A DNA stretch of 14,143 nucleotides from UBA1724 sp963632245 (GCA_963632245.1 CAVGTF010000057.1:1-14143); one strand, 5' to 3'. Positions 1-6,295 are shown, counted from the stretch's first letter. Notes: generated from the sequence alone by a model not told the origin. Numbers and translations are program-made.

Positions 1-1
1 A

Positions 2-352
2 GATTTTGTAACGGAAAAAGTCGTTGTCGGGATCAAGGTCATAAAACATGTGACAAACTCCAATTCTGGATTGCCTCTTTATTCAAATTCTTCGCATACG
101 GCGTATCTTCATGAAGATAGCAAGGGACATATAAATCAGATTCGATTTTACCGGGGGAGAAAGCCAAAGTATGACATAGATTGGGGGCATTCCCATGGAG
201 ATTTGCCTGTGGGGGAACCCCATATTCATGTCTGGGTTCATCATAGGGATGGAAGTTTAGAGCGAAAGCCTCCACGGCCATTAAATGAACGTGAGAAAAA
301 GGTTCTCGAAAAATTGATCAATAATCTCAAATCCGGGAGTGAATTATGTTGA
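2..352 (+). CDS. Toxin-like protein, copy 1 (5'-truncated by window edge)
   Basis: The frame is open from the left edge to TGA at 350-352. A GTG at 50 could be read as a start, but the codons before it encode a stretch (ending VVVGIKVIKHV) that aligns with residues about 18-34 of the second copy (IAGIKVLRHV). The true start therefore lies outside the window. The core shared with copy 2 is a YL-ED-G-I-Q-R-Y segment, then R-K-P, D-x-D-W-G-H-x-H-G-D and P-H-x-x-x-W. The conserved Asp and His residues are what one would expect of a small metal- or acid/base-dependent enzyme. The C-terminus after the Trp diverges from copy 2. The stop overlaps the start of the acidic partner gene by 7 nt. Pairing with that partner suggests a toxin, which is inference; I cannot name the family. 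An alternative is a phage-derived protein of unrelated function. Confidence 0.75.
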   Translation, partial: DFVTEKVVVGIKVIKHVTNSNSGLPLYSNSSHTAYLHEDSKGHINQIRFYRGRKPKYDIDWGHSHGDLPVGEPHIHVWVHHRDGSLERKPPRPLNEREKKVLEKLINNLKSGSELC

Positions 353-630
353 ATTATACTGAGACAAAGGAGATGGACACTTGGGAGGAGGTTTTTTATG
401 ATTATCTCAAGGTGCCAGGATGGAATAATGTGCGCGTTGGATTTCGTGGCGTGGAATATAATTTTTCCTGGGGAGATAACATTTTTTATGTTGATCGAGA
501 GGGTGTGGAGCATTCTTTTCAGTTCCCGCAGGATGTGGAGACCATGATGGATGCCCATGTGTTGGAAGACGGTCTTTCCCCTCGTGAGTTGATGCGTCGT
601 ACGGATCTGGATTATTTTGCAATGGACTGA
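346..630 (+). CDS. Small acidic partner protein, copy 1 (putative immunity/antitoxin)
   Basis: This 94-residue protein is translationally coupled to the gene before it: its ATG at 346 overlaps the previous stop, and GGGAG (335-339) sits 6 nt upstream. It aligns without gaps with the 94-residue product of 1105-1389, with about 56 of 94 residues identical by hand count. The conserved blocks are TWEEVFYDYLK near residues 12-22, PGWN at 24-27, DAHVLEDG in the C-terminal third and DLDYFAMD at the end. It has no signal peptide or membrane segment and is rich in Asp and Glu. A small acidic protein encoded just after, and overlapping, a basic His/Asp-rich one is the usual arrangement for immunity proteins or antitoxins. 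That role is inferred from organisation only; I do not recognise the family. Confidence 0.8.
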   Translation: MLNYTETKEMDTWEEVFYDYLKVPGWNNVRVGFRGVEYNFSWGDNIFYVDREGVEHSFQFPQDVETMMDAHVLEDGLSPRELMRRTDLDYFAMD

Positions 631-700
631 TAGATCATGTGAAAGAATTTCTAAAAAAGACTGAGTAGATTTTAGTTGTAAAGCTAGGAGGTGAAAAAAA

Positions 701-1108
701 ATGGGTGGGCGAGGAAGTTTTTTAGAAAGCGGAGGTTTTTCTCATCAAGAATACAGGAGATCACGTGATCCAATTGCAGGCATCAAAGTATTAAGACATG
801 TTGGAGATCCGCATAAAGGCCTTCCCGAGTTTTGCAATACACCAAATACCATGTATTTGCGGGAAGATGGTATGGGAAATATCACCCAATTAAGATTGTA
901 TAAAGATCGAAAACCATTTCTTGATGTTGATTGGGGGCATAACCATGGCGATTTTAAGAAGGGTATTCCCCATGTGCAGGAATGGCATGAATCGTCAGAT
1001 GGATCTTTTGTTAGGTCTTCCACGACTAGGGCGTTGTCTTTATCTGAACGAATGCGCTTTAATGATGTTTTTAGGGCTTTAGGCGTAAAAATGGAGTTCG
1101 TTCGATGA
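701..1108 (+). CDS. Toxin-like protein, copy 2 (complete)
   Basis: This 135-residue protein starts at ATG 701 behind a strong Shine-Dalgarno AGGAGG (686-691, spacing 9). Its N-terminus MGGRGSF is Gly-rich, a style I associate with small phage- or toxin-associated proteins. The core runs from GIKVLRHV (27-34) through YLRED (52-56) and Q-R-Y (63-67) to KP (71-72), D75-D77-WGH80-H82-GD84 and PH91-W95. This matches copy 1 at about 40% identity, and the region after residue 96 is different. By hand count it has 21 Arg/Lys against 17 Asp/Glu, plus many His, so it is mildly basic where its partner is acidic. The stop overlaps the next ATG by 4 nt (ATGA). A toxin, possibly a nuclease, is a reasonable guess from the His/Asp motif and pairing, but no catalytic family is identified. 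Confidence 0.82.
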   Translation: MGGRGSFLESGGFSHQEYRRSRDPIAGIKVLRHVGDPHKGLPEFCNTPNTMYLREDGMGNITQLRLYKDRKPFLDVDWGHNHGDFKKGIPHVQEWHESSDGSFVRSSTTRALSLSERMRFNDVFRALGVKMEFVR

Positions 1109-1389
1109 AAAATTACAATGAAGATAGGGAGTTGGCAACCTGGGAAGAAGTTTTTTATGATTACTTGAAGAGTCCCGGTTGGAATTCTGTTAGGCTTGGT
1201 TATAAAGGGATAGACTACACCTTGAGTCCTGGGGATTGGCTTGAATTTACAGATCGTAATGGCAATGAACGTACATTGAAATTTAAGCCAAATGTGGAGG
1301 ACATGCTGGATGCACACGTTTTGGAGGATGGAAAGTCCTTGCGTGAGATCTTGCGTGGAGCTGACCTAGACTATTTTGCGATGGACTAG
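1105..1389 (+). CDS. Small acidic partner protein, copy 2 (putative immunity/antitoxin)
   Basis: This 94-residue protein starts at ATG 1105 in an ATGA overlap with the preceding gene. GGAG at 1093-1096 lies 8 nt upstream. It is the second copy of the 346-630 product, of the same length and about 60% identical. By hand count it has 20 Asp/Glu against 12 Lys/Arg, for a net charge near -8. The N-terminal TWEEVFYDYLK and C-terminal DLDYFAMD blocks are identical between copies. Most differences fall in the middle (about residues 36-64), the part most likely to set partner specificity if this is an immunity protein. It is the last gene of the low-GC block; after it come 245 bases without a gene and then a terminator. 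The functional role is inference. Confidence 0.8.
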   Translation: MKNYNEDRELATWEEVFYDYLKSPGWNSVRLGYKGIDYTLSPGDWLEFTDRNGNERTLKFKPNVEDMLDAHVLEDGKSLREILRGADLDYFAMD

Positions 1390-1634
1390 TTCATGGTTAT
1401 GTAGAAGTTAATTGGATTCTATGTATGGTCAAGTTTGGCGGGATTTCAGGAAGGAGATCGTTGAAAAGGAGATTGTCGTGTTTTGTGTGAGGTGTTTTTC
1501 CCCGATATCACACTGAATGCGATCGATTTTGGTATTTTTTGGGGGGAGTCGTGACACTACGTAGAATTGAGGTTGGTATCAAAGAAAAACAGGTTCTATC
1601 GTGAGAAGATGTTTACCCTGATTCCGAACAAACA
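1390..1634. other. Non-coding low-GC gap after the cassette pair
   Basis: I see no convincing gene here. A 31-codon frame from ATG 1421 to 1516 has no homology I can see to the neighbouring proteins and no good ribosome binding site. The base composition resembles that of the cassettes to its left, so the AT-rich segment probably extends up to the terminator. Confidence 0.5.
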
Positions 1635-1672
1635 CAAAAAAGCCGCAAGCGGAGGGGCTTGCGGCTTTTTTG
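1635..1672. terminator. Bidirectional Rho-independent terminator
   Basis: A perfect 16-bp inverted repeat (arms 1635-1650 and 1657-1672, loop of 6 nt at 1651-1656) has a GC core GCCGCAAGC/GCTTGCGGC flanked by A6 on the left and T6 on the right. It therefore ends with a U-run in either direction. On the minus strand it lies 6 nt beyond the 3' end of tRNA-Val and is its natural terminator. On the plus strand it would stop transcripts leaving the cassette genes. Confidence 0.93.
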
Positions 1673-1678
1673 TTGAAA

Positions 1679-1755
1679 TGGTGTGCGATGCAGGACTCGG
1701 ACCAGCGACCTCTACCGTGTCAGGGTAGCGCTCTAACCAACTGAGCTAATCGCAC
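1679..1755 (-). tRNA. tRNA-Val (anticodon GAC)
   Basis: This 77-nt tRNA has a 7-bp acceptor stem (GTGCGAT/ATCGCAC), discriminator A and an encoded CCA. The D-arm has GG at 18-19. The anticodon stem CTACC/GGTAG closes loop CTGACAC, so the anticodon is GAC (valine, GUC/GUU). Two things are odd in the T-arm: the stem GCTGG/CCTGC holds a U-U mismatch at 51-63, and the loop reads TCCGAGT, with C at position 55 where nearly all tRNAs have U (pseudouridine). All other elements are intact, so it is likely functional. A promoter lies at 1778-1805 and a terminator at 1635-1672. Confidence 0.95.
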
Positions 1756-1777
1756 GTTTGATTTGGAAAGCGGGGTT

Positions 1778-1805
1778 ACTATAGCGTCGTAGGTGGGGAT
1801 TACAA
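1778..1805 (-). promoter_or_regulatory. Predicted sigma-70 promoter of tRNA-Val
   Basis: Read on the minus strand: -35 TTGTAA (1800-1805), 16-bp spacer, -10 TATAGT (1778-1783). It sits in the 62-nt gap between the stop of the coiled-coil gene and the tRNA, and places a start site about 15 nt before the mature 5' end. The same design (TTGCAA, 16 bp, TAAAGT, then AACC) precedes tRNA-Cys, which supports both calls. Confidence 0.6.
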
Positions 1806-1817
1806 CCTATTTCGGCG

Positions 1818-3197
1818 TTATTCCGCAGATTTCTTCTTTGCGGGAGCAGCGGGGATGGTGGGTGTGGCCAGCTGTTCGGGGGTATAGATGGTGAAGAGGA
1901 GTTCGTGGAGGAGTCCGACCATGAAGACGCGGGCCTCCAGGGAGCTCTGGACTTCTGCGAAGCTGTCCTTGATCTCATCCCAGAAGGCAGACATATCGCC
2001 GTTCATGACCTCCAGGGTGCTGGACTTGGCGATCTTCTGGATGAGGGCGGTCTCGCCCTTGAGGAGTCTTTCCCAGAATTGGGGGAGGGTCCCCTCGATG
2101 GTGAGAGAGAGGTCTTCCTCGTAGTTGAGGCGCTTGACCATGCTGTTGAAATTCTTGCGGAGGGTAGGGGAGAGCTTGAGCTGGGAGCCCAGCTTCGCCC
2201 ATTCCACGCGGGAGAGGAGCAGATCGACGAACTTCTGGGATTCGGCGAGCTTCTTGAGAGCGGCCTCCTTTTCCTCGGCGGCCTTCTGGGTGCGGTTGTC
2301 GGCGGCCTGGGAATCGTGCTGGATCTGTCGGTTCTCCTGGAGCTGCTTCTGGAACTTGTTCTGCCACTCGTTGACCTCATCCTTCATGCGTGCCATCTCC
2401 GCCTGGAGGCGGGTGGTGACGCGGTCCGCATTTTCGGAAGCGGAGGCGGCCTTCTTGGTGAGCTCCTCGGACTGGGAGGAGAGCAGTGCGGAGAGCCGCT
2501 TGGTCTCGGCGGAGGAGGACTGGAGCTTCTGGTTGACCGCATCCAGTTCGCTCTTCTGGGTGCGAAGCTGCTGACGGAGATTCTTGAGCTCGTTCTCCTG
2601 GCTCTGCTGCTGTGCGCGGGCGCGCTCCAGTTCGGCCTGGGCGGCGGACTCCTTCTTCTGGGAATCGGCGAGCTTTGCCTCCAAAGAGGCGACCTGCTCC
2701 AGGAGCTCGGCGGAGCCCGCCTGCTGATTCAGGATCTGCTCGGCCTGCTCCTTGGAGAACTTCAGAGGAGAGAAGGCAAGAAGGATCTTCCAGACCTTCA
2801 GGTCGGAGACCTGGAAGAACTTCTGGAACATTTCGTCAGAGAGGACATAGTCCTCCTCGTTGAGCTTGTTCTCGGCGCGGTATGCCTTGTATTCCTCGGA
2901 CTTGAAGTAGTCCTCCAGCTTCTCGTGGAGTTCCTTGTGGACGGGATACCAGGCGGCGAAGAGCGCGTTGCAGGTGGGGTCGGCGTAGTTGCCCTTCGCG
3001 GCCTCATTCTGGATCTGCTTCATGAGCCGGGGGCGCTGCTGGGGGTCCACCCGGTGTCCACCGAAGGTGCAGATCTTCAGTAGCTGTGCGTTGCTCGTGA
3101 TGTACTGGCTGAGGGAGCGCCAGGGCAGTTCGGCCAGCATGGCCGAGAACAGGTCAGGGATGCTGACTCCTTCGATTTTCTCGTTGTTTCCCAGCAT
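1818..3197 (-). CDS. Coiled-coil protein of unknown function
   Basis: This 459-residue protein starts at ATG 3197 with AAGGAG 10 nt upstream; the Shine-Dalgarno overlaps the stop of the preceding gene, so the two are coupled. There is no signal peptide or membrane segment, so it is probably cytoplasmic. It has three parts. An N-terminal helical region (1-155) is rich in Trp/Phe/Tyr (LPWRSLSQY, AAWYPVHKEL). A long coiled coil (about 160-322) is dense in Gln, Glu, Lys and Ala. A C-terminal helical domain (about 323-440) contains FVDLLLSRVEWAKLG and LPQFWERLLKG. A short Pro/Ala linker and a Lys-rich tail end it. I do not recognise either flanking domain. The layout suggests a dimeric scaffold or structural protein. 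The GC-rich repetitive coding of the coiled coil creates a long mirror frame on the other strand, which I do not accept. Confidence 0.88.
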   Translation of the reverse strand: MLGNNEKIEGVSIPDLFSAMLAELPWRSLSQYITSNAQLLKICTFGGHRVDPQQRPRLMKQIQNEAAKGNYADPTCNALFAAWYPVHKELHEKLEDYFKSEEYKAYRAENKLNEEDYVLSDEMFQKFFQVSDLKVWKILLAFSPLKFSKEQAEQILNQQAGSAELLEQVASLEAKLADSQKKESAAQAELERARAQQQSQENELKNLRQQLRTQKSELDAVNQKLQSSSAETKRLSALLSSQSEELTKKAASASENADRVTTRLQAEMARMKDEVNEWQNKFQKQLQENRQIQHDSQAADNRTQKAAEEKEAALKKLAESQKFVDLLLSRVEWAKLGSQLKLSPTLRKNFNSMVKRLNYEEDLSLTIEGTLPQFWERLLKGETALIQKIAKSSTLEVMNGDMSAFWDEIKDSFAEVQSSLEARVFMVGLLHELLFTIYTPEQLATPTIPAAPAKKKSAE

Positions 3198-3204
3198 GCG
3201 GGAA

Positions 3205-3576
3205 TTACTCCTTATGGCTCAAGAGGGCTTCTGATTCGCGAATGAAGGCGGCGATCATCTGTCGCCGCAGAGAGCGGTCGATCTTGGGATAGATGGCGGC
3301 GATCGAAGCCGCGTCGTCCTCCTGGCCCTCCTGACGGAATTTTTCCATAGCCTGGAGGCAGAGGACGGAGGCCTGTCGCCACTGGTTTTCCTGGCACGCG
3401 GCCACGATTTTAGCGACGGCCTCATCGAGGGGGCGTGCGGGGGCCTGTTCTGCGGCCTCCTGCCGTTGGCGCTCCCGTTCTAACTCCCGTTCCCGCTTGC
3501 GCTTGGCCTTTCGGTCCAGCAGCAGCTCGTCATCCTCGTCGTAGGCGTCGTCGTAGGTGAAGCGTTTCTTACTCAT
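3205..3576 (-). CDS. Small charged hypothetical protein, first gene of a two-gene unit
   Basis: I start this at ATG 3576, giving 123 residues beginning MSKKRFTYDD. The frame extends upstream to an ATG at 3660, but those 28 residues have a Pro/Ser-rich composition unlike a real N-terminus. Neither start has a clear Shine-Dalgarno. The first 45 residues are very charged: an acidic patch (DEDDE near 13-17) followed by an Arg/Glu-rich helix (RKAKRKRERELERER). The rest looks like a compact helical domain (about 50-120) with IVAACQENQWRQASVLCLQAM and IDRSLRRQMIAAFIRE. Its stop is 7 nt before the coiled-coil gene, so the two are probably one operon and may act together. No family is recognised. Nucleic-acid or protein binding through the charged N-terminus is only a guess. 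Confidence 0.75.
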   Translation of the reverse strand: MSKKRFTYDDAYDEDDELLLDRKAKRKRERELERERQRQEAAEQAPARPLDEAVAKIVAACQENQWRQASVLCLQAMEKFRQEGQEDDAASIAAIYPKIDRSLRRQMIAAFIRESEALLSHKE

Positions 3577-3698
3577 GCAGGGATCGGGGGAGAGAAATAT
3601 CCTTTGGGAGCGGGGGGAGGAGCCGTGGGGCGACACTCGTGTCGCGTCGGGGCATCCCATAGTGGTTTTTCTCGGGTATGACGGGCAGATAAGACGAA

Positions 3699-3738
3699 GC
3701 CGGCCGTGAGAGAAATGCTTCTCCTTAACACAGCCGGC
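3699..3738 (-). terminator. Stem-loop after tRNA-Cys, probable terminator
   Basis: The outer stem pairs 3699-3708 with 3729-3738 (10 bp, with one G-U when read on the minus strand). The inner stem pairs 3710-3714 with 3719-3723, and the right arm has a 5-nt bulge. On the minus strand it begins 33 nt beyond the tRNA-Cys 3' end and is followed by TTCGTCTT, a poor U-run. Its position suggests a terminator; a processing or attenuator structure before the 3576 gene is possible. Confidence 0.45.
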
Positions 3739-3770
3739 CAGCGTTGCGAGTCAACCTCGGGGGAAAAATC

Positions 3771-3845
3771 TGGAGGCGCGAATCGGATTCGGACCGATGA
3801 ATAAAGGTTTTGCAGACCTTCGCCTTACCACTTGGCTATCGCGCC
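3771..3845 (-). tRNA. tRNA-Cys (anticodon GCA)
   Basis: This 75-nt tRNA has acceptor stem GGCGCGA/TCGCGCC, the U73 discriminator typical of cysteine tRNAs and an encoded CCA. The anticodon stem AAGGT/ACCTT closes loop CTGCAAA, so the anticodon is GCA. The T-stem ATCGG/CCGAT pairs perfectly and fixes the loop as TCCGAAT, so position 55 is C instead of U, as in the tRNA-Val of this window. Its own promoter is predicted at 3864-3891. Confidence 0.96.
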
Positions 3846-3863
3846 TTGAAAAACACGGCGGTT

Positions 3864-3891
3864 ACTTTAACCGCAGTTCCACGGTTTGCAA
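3864..3891 (-). promoter_or_regulatory. Predicted promoter of tRNA-Cys within inverted repeats
   Basis: On the minus strand: -35 TTGCAA (3886-3891), 16-bp spacer, -10 TAAAGT (3864-3869), followed by AACC as at tRNA-Val. The -35 lies in the middle of a perfect 14-bp palindrome (3882-3895). The -10 forms the centre of GCGGTT/AACCGC (3858-3874). The second hairpin is followed by CGTG and a U-run on the minus strand, so it might also act as a terminator for the upstream DUF4838 gene. Confidence 0.55.
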
Positions 3892-3919
3892 ACCGCACAT
3901 TACGGATTTGAGGAAAAAA

Positions 3920-3940
3920 GGAGGAGGGAGGAAGTTAGGC
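3920..3940. repeat. 21-bp polypurine repeat, copy after DUF4838 gene 1
   Basis: Identical over 21 bp to 6296-6316, so the pair flanks the 3945-6263 gene as direct repeats. It is made of degenerate 7-base units of the AGGAGGG/AGGAAGT type and is preceded by an A-run in both places. Confidence 0.8.
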
Positions 3941-3944
3941 GGTG

Positions 3945-6263
3945 TTATTCCAGGGGAGTGATGGCGTTTCCGTTATCGTCAGTGGGGTTCACGATGAAGA
4001 ATCGGTCGACCCAGAAGCGCTCCACAGTGTCGTTGATGATGGGGCAGACGTAGAAGTAGTCGCATTTCGTTAGGTTGGTCTTTCCCACATAGACGAGCTT
4101 GTAGTCCTTTCCGACCAGGGTGCTGGCATCCCCACTGCTATAATTGGGGCCAGCGGGGTAGCCTCCGCAGGCGAAGACGGCGCCGGAGGGCGTCTTGCCG
4201 GATTTGGCGTCTGCGCGGACGGTGAGATAGACATCGCAGATGCCATTGGGGAGCTTCGTCGGCTGGATGAACCACTGTGTATGGATGTTCGGCATGGTGA
4301 AGGCCTTTCCGCCGTCGGCAGCGGAGTCGTCAGCCAGTTCGATGGTGTTGGAGGCATAGGGCGAGGCAGCGGGGCCCATGTCATCGATATTCCAGCCCCA
4401 GACATTGCCCTTTGCCAAGAGTTCGCTGGGGATGGTGGTGGTCTGGTCGATGTCGGGGAGGACCAGAACGGAGGAGAAGGAGGCGCGGCGGCGGCGGAGC
4501 CATTCCTTCGCAGTGAGCTTGCTGCCTTCGTTGAGGGCAGTGATGCTGTTGTCAGCGAGGACCTTCTCGCACCAGTTGACCAGGGCACTGGGATCCACAT
4601 CCTGGAGGGGTTCGGGGCGCGCGGAGGTATCGGAGACCAGCAGCTCCGGGCGTTCCAGGAGATTCATGGTGATGGGGAGTGCGGCCAGGGCCATGCGGGG
4701 GCCGTAGGTGGTGTCGTTTTGAAGTGCGGTGACTCCGGTGTAGACGCGTTTCCAGAGGCTCGCCAGATCGCTGTCGGAGAGCCAGCTAGTGGTATTCAGG
4801 GCGTAGCAGGTATCGGTGGCGGTGGTGGTGGCCTGTGCCAGGGTGGTGATGGTATCCAGGTAGTCGCGCACGTAGGATTTTGCGGGACCGTAGAAGTGTG
4901 TCAGAAATTCCTCAACGAGGGTCTCCTGGTCGGCCTGGGGATCCCAGTTGAGTCGGCTGAGAACGTAGTTCCGCAGATCTGCCAGATCGGCGGCGGCTCC
5001 GCCGGCATCGTGTGCGCCCTGCTGGAGGATATTGATGGCATTGCACTCCTGGAAGAACCGCGCATCCTGGGAGAAATTATGGAAATTGGGATGCGGCTGG
5101 TAGTATTTCATGAAGTCGGTGATGTAGTTCCAGATGAGCATCTTCTTGGCGATGCCCTTCCAGGACAGTAATTCCTGGAAGAGGTCGTTGTTCTGGGTGG
5201 ATTCCAGGGGATAGAGGGACTTCGCCTCGATGGTGCAGTAGCGGATTGCCACGTTATCCCGGGGCACGACAGTTTGGGGTGGCTGGCGGGTGTAGTTATA
5301 GGCCAGGGTGTCTACATAGACGCCGGGGAACTCCTTCTCCACTGCATCGGCGACCTGGTTGACGCAGTCAATGAGCAGATCGGTCTGGTTGCCGTGGGCT
5401 TCCACGAAGGCATTGCAGTTGTCGCACTGGCAGTAGCGCTGGTTGTCGTTCTGGGAGACGGAGACGAAGTGGTTGCGTCCGCCGTCTTTGCGGAGGGCGG
5501 CCAGGACCAATCGTGTGAGCTCCTGGCGCATCTCCTGGTTGGTGAGGCAGAGCTGGCTGTAGGCGCCGGCCTGGCGGAGGCCGTCGTGGAGGGCGAACCA
5601 CTCGGGGTGATTCTGGAAGTATGCCTCGGTGAGCATCTGGTTCATGCTGTGGCAGAAGAAGATGATGCCGTCCAGTCCGCCCCAGTCGTCGGAGAGAGTC
5701 CGGAAGTTGCCCAGGTAGTTGTTGCGGGTCTTGACGAGGAAGTCGGGGGGGCCGCTGACAATGCCCTGTGCGAGGACCACGCGGGAGATGACGGGGGGCG
5801 CGTAGCGGTGGCTGGTGCCCTTTGCGGGCAGGGTGAGGACGCCGCTGGTCTTGGGGAGGTATTCGTAGCTTTCGGTGAAGAAGCGGGCGCCGTATTCCTG
5901 TTCCAGGAATTCAAAGACGGAGTAGATGACACCACGGAGACCCTCGCCGGCAATCCAGAGCACGCCCTGGTTGTCAACCATGTAGAGGACTTCGTCGGGC
6001 TGGAGATCGGTCCAGGCAGAAAGCCCCAGCGCCTGGAGGGATTCGTCCGTGCGGCCCACGCAGACTTCGCCGGACTGCGGGGCGCCATGGCCATCCTGTA
6101 GCAGGACGGCATCCAGGGATTCGCCGCTCAGTAGCGGTAGGTACTTCTGGAGCTGTTCGCCAGCAGTGCGCTCATGGCCGGCGGGATTCACGGGCAGATG
6201 GATGTTTAGCGCGAAGAGCGAGAGCGCGGTGGCGAAAAGGATGCTCGGGAGGGCGCGGTTCAT
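3945..6263 (-). CDS. Exported DUF4838 (alpha-glucuronidase-like) protein, paralog 1
   Basis: This 772-residue protein starts at ATG 6263. Residues 1-18 (MNRALPSILFATALSLFA) are a signal peptide, so it acts outside the cytoplasm. Domains in order: an N-terminal alpha/beta domain (about 30-150, beginning AGEQLQKYLPLL and including VLWIAGEGLRGVIYSVFEFLE) like the one preceding alpha-glucuronidase-type hydrolases; a central DUF4838 domain (about 155-480) with the Cys cluster C278-C280-C283 after SVSQNDNQRY; a helical region to about 600; and a C-terminal beta-rich domain (about 615-760) that looks like a carbohydrate-binding sandwich. DUF4838 proteins are typical of polysaccharide-degrading PVC and Bacteroidota bacteria. 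The exact substrate is unknown and I cannot point to proven catalytic residues. The start has no Shine-Dalgarno, only a pyrimidine tract ending CCCC before ATG. A paralog lies 378 bases upstream. Confidence 0.93.
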   Translation of the reverse strand: MNRALPSILFATALSLFALNIHLPVNPAGHERTAGEQLQKYLPLLSGESLDAVLLQDGHGAPQSGEVCVGRTDESLQALGLSAWTDLQPDEVLYMVDNQGVLWIAGEGLRGVIYSVFEFLEQEYGARFFTESYEYLPKTSGVLTLPAKGTSHRYAPPVISRVVLAQGIVSGPPDFLVKTRNNYLGNFRTLSDDWGGLDGIIFFCHSMNQMLTEAYFQNHPEWFALHDGLRQAGAYSQLCLTNQEMRQELTRLVLAALRKDGGRNHFVSVSQNDNQRYCQCDNCNAFVEAHGNQTDLLIDCVNQVADAVEKEFPGVYVDTLAYNYTRQPPQTVVPRDNVAIRYCTIEAKSLYPLESTQNNDLFQELLSWKGIAKKMLIWNYITDFMKYYQPHPNFHNFSQDARFFQECNAINILQQGAHDAGGAAADLADLRNYVLSRLNWDPQADQETLVEEFLTHFYGPAKSYVRDYLDTITTLAQATTTATDTCYALNTTSWLSDSDLASLWKRVYTGVTALQNDTTYGPRMALAALPITMNLLERPELLVSDTSARPEPLQDVDPSALVNWCEKVLADNSITALNEGSKLTAKEWLRRRRASFSSVLVLPDIDQTTTIPSELLAKGNVWGWNIDDMGPAASPYASNTIELADDSAADGGKAFTMPNIHTQWFIQPTKLPNGICDVYLTVRADAKSGKTPSGAVFACGGYPAGPNYSSGDASTLVGKDYKLVYVGKTNLTKCDYFYVCPIINDTVERFWVDRFFIVNPTDDNGNAITPLE

Positions 6264-6295
6264 GGGGAATTTGTGAAAAAAGGAGGAATGAGGAA

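Noticed and set aside
50..352. GTG 50 as the start of the first gene
   Set aside because: The codons before it are in frame to the window edge and encode residues homologous to the second copy, so the gene is truncated by the window and does not start there.
1..1678. A direct repeat of the tRNA-Val 3' end inside the AT-rich block, as an attachment site
   Set aside because: I looked for a copy of the tRNA 3' sequence between 1 and 1678 and found none of useful length; any second site must lie outside the window.
1905..3083. 392-codon plus-strand frame opposite the coiled-coil gene, Leu/Gly/Glu-rich
   Set aside because: It mirrors the biased codons (CTG, GAG, CAG) of the coiled coil on the other strand, is low in complexity, and the minus-strand gene has a good Shine-Dalgarno and operon context.
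4281..6101. Two long plus-strand frames (4281-5171 and 5274-6101) opposite DUF4838 gene 1
   Set aside because: The minus-strand protein is a recognisable family over its full length; the mirror frames are Gly/Val/Glu-rich shadows, and the same shadows recur opposite the paralog.
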